Assembly: GCF_050753345.1 (NCBI RefSeq)
Contig: NZ_JBLZFX010000025.1
Span: 1-64,000, forward strand
Source of the DNA: Alkalinema pantanalense
GTDB taxonomy: Bacteria; Cyanobacteriota; Cyanobacteriia; Leptolyngbyales; Leptolyngbyaceae
DNA: 64,000 nt
Reading direction: 5' to 3'
In this document: positions 59,232-64,000 of the stretch, in pieces
Layout of the letters: each line of letters opens with the position of its first letter
How positions within the stretch are numbered: position 1 is the first letter of the stretch
Translations under genes and position numbers: made by a program
Notes under the pieces: model-generated
Told to the model about the DNA's origin: nothing
What the model saw: only the letters and a program-made list of their open reading frames with translations
The model's database searches: none

Positions 59232-60773
59232 TTATGATTGCAGGTCTGTTTGTAGATACTGTGTAATTAATCCGGCAACTTTATAGTAAGGTGACTTGCA
59301 GGGATCTCGCTGATCTACGGTCAGGATTGCTTTGCGTTGGAGTGACTGGAGTAATTCATAGAGCGGAACTGGGAGTGCAATGGCGTCTAGGGCATCTTGC
59401 AGATCGTGGAGACTAAACGGCGACGATCGGTTGCTCAAAACACTCAACAATTGTCGTTCTGGGGAGGACAACCGCTGGAGATGTTGATCAATCAATAAAG
59501 GAATATCGTCAAATAAGGGGGAACTGTAGGTCAAAAAACTAGTCACATTCCCGCCAAAGGAACCCCGAATGTAGGCTGCAATTCTTTCTAAGACAATAGG
59601 ATGGCCGTCGGAATACCGCAACAACGATCGCGCTTGAATTTCCGACAAACAGGTGACTCCTTTATCAGCTAAAAACTGTTGTAAGGCTTTTTCGCGCCAG
59701 CCGGATAGAGCTAGGGTGTGAACGTTGCCATGGATGCCTTCCTTCCGTTCGACTTCCCGAGGTTTTTCGCAACTGGTGAGCAGAATACGGCTTTGGTGCA
59801 CGGTGGTTGTGAGTTTTTGCAAAAAGTGGCCATAGTCCTCATAGCCCAATCGATAGGAGCCTTGATGGGTTCCCGGTTCTAACACCGCTTCCCAGCCATC
59901 TAACACGAGGAGACAGGCCGATCGCTGGAAGTATTGCAATAAATCCGCAATCTCCCAGTCCTGTGCCTCGGGTTCAACACATTGAACTAAATCTTGCAGC
60001 AATTCCTGTAAGCGGGGCGGGGGATTTCCAGAGAGATTGCCGGATAGCGATCGCCAAATAACCACCTGAAAAGAATCTCGGATATCTTCCAGCGCTAGTT
60101 TTGCAGCCAAAAATGTTTTCCCCATGCCCCGCAGTCCATAGATCGTAATTAGGCAGCAGGGAGCCAGTAGTTTTTGCACTAGTTGCTCTCGCTCTGCCCC
60201 TCGGCCATAAAAGCGGGAAATATCGGGGACTGTTCCATCTAACTTTAGGGCAGTGGTTGCAGCGGCAGGATTCGCAATAGGAGAACAAGTGGATTCCTTA
60301 GGGTTACTGGGACTAGGGGGATCGGGATCTGAGGTCGGGAGATCTACTACCTCAGAAGTTGTCATGACTGGATCGATCGATCTCGGCTGACGCTGGTACC
60401 ACCGCTGGAGCGGCCCGCGAAAATTGGTTTTACTGACTCGTTCCTCCACCACATAGGTCAAGTCCTGCCAAAACAGGTTGCCGATATCTTGACGGAGATA
60501 TTTTTCGCTATAGTCCTGTTGTTCTGCAATTTGTTGATAGGTGAGGCCATTGTAGGAACCCCGCAAAATAACTTCTTCTAGGTCTTTGAGCGATCGTCCT
60601 AGGGTCTGTTGCAAGGCTGCATTCGCGATCGCGATCGTTTGATCTAGGCTCAGTTCATGATGAGAACCCCGCCGATCTTGCTCTTGATGAGGCTCTCGAC
60701 GATCTTGCCCTCGACGATCTCCACCCCGACGATCTTCGCCCCGATGATCTTCGCCCCGATGATCTTCGCCCAT
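59232..60773 (-). CDS. vMAP-like HTH plus NB-ARC STAND ATPase without sensor repeats
   Basis: This 513-residue protein starts with a low-complexity segment of G-E-D-H/R-R repeats (1-38) encoded by a 15-base minisatellite. Residues 41-125 are a helical HTH domain (V-I-L-R-G-S-Y-N-G-L-T-Y-Q-Q-I-A-E) known at the front of cyanobacterial vWA-MoxR-associated and NB-ARC proteins. A disordered linker leads to the NB-ARC ATPase: R-F-Y-G-R, Walker A G-L-R-G-M-G-K-T (213-220), Walker B C-L-L-V-L-D-G-W-E, and a winged-helix end. Relatives usually continue into WD40 or TPR repeats that sense the trigger; this one stops after the winged helix. It is convergent with the permease-kinase gene. Confidence 0.8.
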   Translation of the reverse strand: MGEDHRGEDHRGEDRRGGDRRGQDRREPHQEQDRRGSHHELSLDQTIAIANAALQQTLGRSLKDLEEVILRGSYNGLTYQQIAEQQDYSEKYLRQDIGNLFWQDLTYVVEERVSKTNFRGPLQRWYQRQPRSIDPVMTTSEVVDLPTSDPDPPSPSNPKESTCSPIANPAAATTALKLDGTVPDISRFYGRGAEREQLVQKLLAPCCLITIYGLRGMGKTFLAAKLALEDIRDSFQVVIWRSLSGNLSGNPPPRLQELLQDLVQCVEPEAQDWEIADLLQYFQRSACLLVLDGWEAVLEPGTHQGSYRLGYEDYGHFLQKLTTTVHQSRILLTSCEKPREVERKEGIHGNVHTLALSGWREKALQQFLADKGVTCLSEIQARSLLRYSDGHPIVLERIAAYIRGSFGGNVTSFLTYSSPLFDDIPLLIDQHLQRLSSPERQLLSVLSNRSSPFSLHDLQDALDAIALPVPLYELLQSLQRKAILTVDQRDPCKSPYYKVAGLITQYLQTDLQS

Positions 60774-61105
60774 AGTGCGCTACAGGATTTATCTGCACCC
60801 GTTGGAATATTCTTCAATGTAACCTGACTTTTCCTGACTTTTCCTGACAGCCTAATTTGTTCATACAATTTAATAGGATGAATCGTTAATAGAATGAATC
60901 GTTGATAGAAAACATTGATAGCCATAGTCCATGGGGTTAGGACATTGCTATCCAATTGATGCGATGATGCGACAGATTCGATCCCCCTACTGAAGTCATG
61001 TGCGTGGGTTGGAGGAGATCCATCTCGCTGGATTGGGTGAGAAATTGCATTGTCAATTCCAGACTGGCTTCTCCGGCGATCGCCCCAACGTCCTAAGATG
61101 GGAAA
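60774..61105. other. Divergent intergenic region with repeats
   Basis: This 332-base region lies between divergently transcribed genes. It contains CCTGACTTTT duplicated (60824-60849), two 16-base units AATAGGATGAATCGTT and AATAGAATGAATCGTT (60872-60903), and then copy B of the dispersed repeat. The promoters of both genes should lie here; none could be assigned. Confidence 0.45.
60921..60987. repeat. Dispersed intergenic repeat, copy B
   Basis: It starts GCCATAGTCCATGGGGTTAG and ends GATGCGACAGATTCGAT, followed by CCCCCTA. It matches copy A at 37395-37457 in the same orientation, about 85% identity by eye. The downstream C-run resembles the end of the MITE-like element at 28149. Confidence 0.7.
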
Positions 61106-62302
61106 ATGCTAGATCTTGTCCTCATGACCACCCTGGGTTTTCTAGGCAGTTTCGGCCATTGCCTAGGGATGTGTGGTCCATTAACTGCGGCCTTTTCCCT
61201 GACCGATCGCACCCCCAATTCGCGATCGCGCTTGCTGTTCAATCTATGGCTGAACGGAGGGCGCATCCTAAGTTACGGCATTGTGGGGGCAGCGATCGGT
61301 GGTGTCAGTTCGATCGTCGTCGCCGGAGGTCAGTTAGCTGGCATTGGTAGTGATGTTCGGCGCGGCATGGCAATTTTGACGGGATTGCTGCTCATTTGGT
61401 TTGGTTTAGTGCAAATCCAGCCGCGCTGGTTGCCCCAAATGCCGCTACGGCACCCCTTGGCCCAAGGGCGTCTGCACCACTGGATCAATCACTGGATGCA
61501 GAAATTAACGATGGCATCCCCGATCGTTTTGGGATTGCTGTGGGGATTGATGCCCTGTGGTTTTCTCTATGCTGCACAAATCAAAGCAGCGGAAACTTCA
61601 AATCCCTGGATGGGCGCAGTTACCATGATTGCCTTTGGCCTAGGGACGTTGCCGATGATGTTGGGGGTGAGTTTATCCGCTGCGTTTCTTAGCCGCGATC
61701 GGCGCAGCCAATTATTTCAATTGGGGGGATGGGTAACGCTGACGATCGGTCTGCTGACGGTTATGCGCAGTAGTGAAATGGTGGACTACACCGGACATAT
61801 TGCATTGGGCTTATTGATGCTCACTTTAATCGCACGACCAATTGCCAAACTATGGCCAGGGCTATTGCAATATCGTCGTACTTTGGGCGTAGGTGCATTT
61901 ATTTTTTCAGTCTTTCACGTTGCTCATACCGTCAGTCATACCTTTAATTGGAATTTATACGGCATTCGATTTTTACCGCTTTGGCAACAATTTGGTATGC
62001 TCATGGGTGTTCTAGCAGGGCTCTGTCTGTTGCCGTTAGCGCTGACCAGTTCCGATCGTTGGGTTAAACGCTTAGGCGATCGTTGGCGAACCTTGCATCT
62101 TCTGGCTATCCCGGCATTAATCTTGATAGTGATCCACGCAGTTTTGGTTGGATCCAGTTATTTAGGAATCGTGAATCCCCCATCCCTGCACTACGGGCGG
62201 ACGATCGGACTCATTGTCGTAACAATTCTCATTCTCGCGGTACGATCGCAGGCAGTATGGTCATGGTTGGGCTGGGGCAAGTGGCATGTTAAATCCAAAT
62301 AA
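61106..62302 (+). CDS. TauE/SafE-like membrane protein fused to ferric-reductase-like domain
   Basis: This 398-residue protein has two membrane modules. Residues 1-220 resemble the UreH/SafE-type domain (DsbD_2-like): L-G-F-L-G-S-F-G-H-C-L-G-M-C-G-P with two cysteines in helix 1, and G-L-L-W-G-L-M-P-C-G-F-L-Y in the second half. Residues 245-390 look like the ferric-reductase/MsrQ heme-b domain: R-R-T-L-G-V-G-A-F-I-F-S-V-F-H-V-A-H then L-T-S-S-D-R-W-V-K-R-L-G-D-R-W with a helix carrying L-H-L and V-I-H. The pair suggests transmembrane thiol or heme-linked electron transfer, perhaps in metal handling; that is inference. It overlaps the next gene by 17 bases. Confidence 0.75.
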   Translation: MLDLVLMTTLGFLGSFGHCLGMCGPLTAAFSLTDRTPNSRSRLLFNLWLNGGRILSYGIVGAAIGGVSSIVVAGGQLAGIGSDVRRGMAILTGLLLIWFGLVQIQPRWLPQMPLRHPLAQGRLHHWINHWMQKLTMASPIVLGLLWGLMPCGFLYAAQIKAAETSNPWMGAVTMIAFGLGTLPMMLGVSLSAAFLSRDRRSQLFQLGGWVTLTIGLLTVMRSSEMVDYTGHIALGLLMLTLIARPIAKLWPGLLQYRRTLGVGAFIFSVFHVAHTVSHTFNWNLYGIRFLPLWQQFGMLMGVLAGLCLLPLALTSSDRWVKRLGDRWRTLHLLAIPALILIVIHAVLVGSSYLGIVNPPSLHYGRTIGLIVVTILILAVRSQAVWSWLGWGKWHVKSK

Positions 62303-62915
62303 TCAAAAATTTCGAGAGTTTACGAGTAATTCAGAAACGAATAATAATCCAGCCTTTCCTAAAAGAATAATCCTGGCCCACAATGTGCAAACCGAGGGCA
62401 AAGTCGGTGTCCTGTTTCACATTGAACCTGGCCACAATCCCAAAGCGGGCGAACCGGCCCAAGCTTGGTTTGCCCTCACCCGTGAAGGCGGCGATCCCAT
62501 TTCCCTAGACCAATGTGCTTGTAAACTCACGGTTTACGATGGCCCCACGGCGATCGCCACGCCCACGCTCAAGGCGCTTTCCCCGGAGCGGTATAGCAGT
62601 GTACCGGGAGCCGATGTCATTTTTCCCAAGGCGGGGTTATATCGCTTGGAACTGAAGGGCCAACCCAAAACGGGTGAGGACTTTAATACCTTTCAAGTTA
62701 GCTATGAAGTCACGGTGCAACCGCCTAGTAAAGTCTCTGCTGAAACGGCAGCGCAGCAATCGAGGGATTCGGCCTCTTCAACAGCTTTGTTGCAACCCTC
62801 TCCCTCCCCCGTTCCGCGTTCTGGCTTGGATGACGCTTTAAATTTGGGCTTACGGTTTATTTTTCCGATCGCCCTAGCCGTAGGATTCTGGATACTGATT
62901 AAGAGACCCCGTTGA
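62286..62915 (+). CDS. Membrane-anchored beta-sandwich protein lacking its expected signal peptide
   Basis: This 209-residue protein has an Ig-like beta domain (about 31-150, H-N-V-Q-T-E-G-K-V-G-V, then P-K-A-G-E-P-A-Q-A-W-F-A-L-T, C-A-C-K-L-T-V-Y), a serine/proline linker, and a C-terminal membrane helix (F-I-F-P-I-A-L-A-V-G-F-W-I-L-I). The domain begins exactly at A-H-N, where a signal peptidase site would be expected, but the 30 residues before are polar (N-P-N-N-Q-K-F-R-E-F-T-S-N). I see no alternative frame with a signal peptide. It overlaps the fusion gene upstream by 17 bases and is surely co-transcribed with it, so it is likely a partner protein. Confidence 0.65.
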   Translation: MLNPNNQKFREFTSNSETNNNPAFPKRIILAHNVQTEGKVGVLFHIEPGHNPKAGEPAQAWFALTREGGDPISLDQCACKLTVYDGPTAIATPTLKALSPERYSSVPGADVIFPKAGLYRLELKGQPKTGEDFNTFQVSYEVTVQPPSKVSAETAAQQSRDSASSTALLQPSPSPVPRSGLDDALNLGLRFIFPIALAVGFWILIKRPR

Positions 62916-62989
62916 TTGCGGGTTTCTGGAGAGGGACAGCCTACAATCTTAAGAGCTTACAATTTTGGGATTTTCGCTCATTCAGATTC

Positions 62990-64000
62990 ATGATCGATCA
63001 CGACATTCTCATCATTGGTGGTGGCCTTGCTGGAACCCGCGCCGCCGTGGAAATTGCCCGCATGAACCCCAGCCTTAGCATTGGCTTAATTGCCAAGACT
63101 CACCCGATTCGCTCCCATTCCGTGGCGGCCCAGGGGGGCATTGCGGCCACGTTGCAAAATGCCGACCCCACGGATTCCTGGGAGGCCCACGCCTTTGATA
63201 CGGTCAAGGGTTCCGATTATTTGGCGGATCAGGATGCCGTGGCGATTTTGACCCAGGAAGCGCCCAACGTGGTGATCGATCTGGAGCACATGGGCGTCCT
63301 GTTTTCGCGGGCTGAGGATGGTCGCATTGCCCAACGGGCCTTTGGGGGCCATTCCCACAACCGCACCTGCTTTGCAGCGGACAAAACCGGGCACGCCATT
63401 CTGCATGAACTGGTCAATAACCTGCGGCGGCACAACGTCAAGCTCTATGACGAGTGGTATGTGATGCGGCTGATCTTTGAAGACAACGAAGCCAAGGGCG
63501 TGGTGGCATTTCGGATTGTCGATAGTCAGTTGGAAGTGTTCCGGGCTAAGGCAGTGATGTTTGCCACGGGGGGGTATGGCCGGGTTTACAACACCACGTC
63601 TAACGATTTTGCTTCGACGGGGGACGGGCTGGCGATGACGGCGCGGGTGGGCTTGCCCTTGGAGGATATGGAGTTTGTGCAGTTTCACCCGACGGGGCTG
63701 TATCCGGTGGGGGTGCTGATTTCTGAGGCGGTGCGGGGGGAAGGGGCTTATCTGATCAATGCCGAGGGCGATCGCTTTATGGCGTCCTATGCCCCCAGCC
63801 GTATGGAACTGGCTCCCCGCGATATTACCTCCCGCGCCATCACCTACGAGGTGCGGGCAGGCCGGGGGATCAATTATCAGGATGGCAGTGCGGGGGGGCC
63901 AGTGGTCTACCTGGATCTACGCCATATGGGACGGGAAAAAATCATGAGTCGCATTCCCTTCTGCTGGGAAGAGGCCCATTTGCACTTGGGCATCGATGCG
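62990..64000 (+). CDS. sdhA: Succinate dehydrogenase/fumarate reductase flavoprotein subunit, 3' end outside window
   Basis: The 337 codons present begin with the FAD-binding loop I-L-I-I-G-G-G-L-A-G-T-R-A-A, the FAD-linking histidine context S-H-S-V-A-A-Q-G-G-I, and the substrate motifs S-H-N-R-T-C-F-A-A-D-K-T-G-H and Q-F-H-P-T-G-L-Y. R-G-E-G-A-Y-L and the catalytic arginine region P-R-D-I-T-S-R-A follow. This is the flavoprotein subunit that oxidises succinate and feeds electrons toward plastoquinone in cyanobacteria. L-aspartate oxidase is the main alternative, but the G-G-x-x-V-Y-L-D-L-R-H-M-G context favours SdhA/FrdA. The gene runs off the right edge. Confidence 0.9.
   Translation, partial: MIDHDILIIGGGLAGTRAAVEIARMNPSLSIGLIAKTHPIRSHSVAAQGGIAATLQNADPTDSWEAHAFDTVKGSDYLADQDAVAILTQEAPNVVIDLEHMGVLFSRAEDGRIAQRAFGGHSHNRTCFAADKTGHAILHELVNNLRRHNVKLYDEWYVMRLIFEDNEAKGVVAFRIVDSQLEVFRAKAVMFATGGYGRVYNTTSNDFASTGDGLAMTARVGLPLEDMEFVQFHPTGLYPVGVLISEAVRGEGAYLINAEGDRFMASYAPSRMELAPRDITSRAITYEVRAGRGINYQDGSAGGPVVYLDLRHMGREKIMSRIPFCWEEAHLHLGIDA

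Noticed and set aside
60650..60955. Minus-strand 101-codon ORF with A-K-I-I-G repeats
   Set aside because: The repeats are the out-of-frame reading of the minisatellite encoding the N-terminus of the NB-ARC protein.

Overview
The window is chromosomal DNA of a cyanobacterium. The signs are very frequent GCGATCGC/CGATCG (HIP1-type) sites, a ClpR-ClpP pair, a valyl-tRNA synthetase carrying the cyanobacterial membrane-anchor (CAAD) domain, a stand-alone CIRCE-controlled groEL, and several small protein families that look cyanobacterial. No rRNA, tRNA or CRISPR array was seen. The only mobile-gene trace is a transposase tail at the left edge; phage genes are absent. A genus cannot be fixed from the sequence alone.

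Layout. 1-5.6 kb: transposase remnant, Uma2-type nuclease, PhoD-like phosphatase, TerB/Mo-nitrogenase-C protein, small EamA-like transporter. 5.6-11.4 kb: two GT4 glycosyltransferases and a 1074-residue homologue of eukaryotic phosphorylase-kinase alpha/beta subunits, all on the minus strand. 11.4-19.2 kb: small and secreted proteins, a DsbA-like lipoprotein, a Coq4-like protein, a histidine kinase split by one in-frame stop codon, two small XRE regulators flanking a HigBA-type toxin-antitoxin pair, palindromic operators, a very small cyanobacterial-type ORF, and an RNase D-like exonuclease. 19.2-25.6 kb: a candidate plus-strand small RNA, an FTR1 iron permease behind a 16-bp minisatellite, clpR-clpP, a J-domain protein, an RsbW-like ATPase, and a membrane protein whose 5' end is frame-disturbed. 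25.6-38.8 kb: housekeeping genes (asnS, valS, glgC) among conserved small proteins, a DUF3153 lipoprotein, an AI-2E/PerM exporter and a Tat-exported glycosidase-like protein. 38.8-52.4 kb: type II NADH dehydrogenase, deoxyhypusine-synthase-like enzyme, groEL with CIRCE, mscL, clpC, rimI, lysA and cdaA. 52.4-64 kb: a DUF697 GTPase-like protein, a compact methyltransferase/PD-(D/E)XK nuclease pair beside a JAMM peptidase, an amino-acid-permease/histidine-kinase fusion, an HTH-NB-ARC STAND ATPase without sensor repeats, a TauE/SafE plus ferric-reductase-like membrane fusion with a partner gene, and the start of a succinate dehydrogenase/fumarate reductase flavoprotein gene.

How the genes work together. 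Protein quality control is well represented (ClpC, ClpP, ClpR, GroEL, a J-domain protein). lysA and cdaA lie in tandem, placing peptidoglycan precursor supply beside c-di-AMP synthesis. Signalling and conflict genes cluster at 14-18 kb and 54-61 kb. The strongest candidates for undescribed biology are the APC-permease/histidine-kinase fusion (56.6-59.2 kb), the repeat-less vMAP-like HTH/NB-ARC protein opposite it, the candidate small RNA at 19.5 kb, and the nonsense-split kinase at 15.2-16.5 kb. A general trait is the abundance of 12-20 bp tandem duplications, mostly between genes but also inside a few coding regions.
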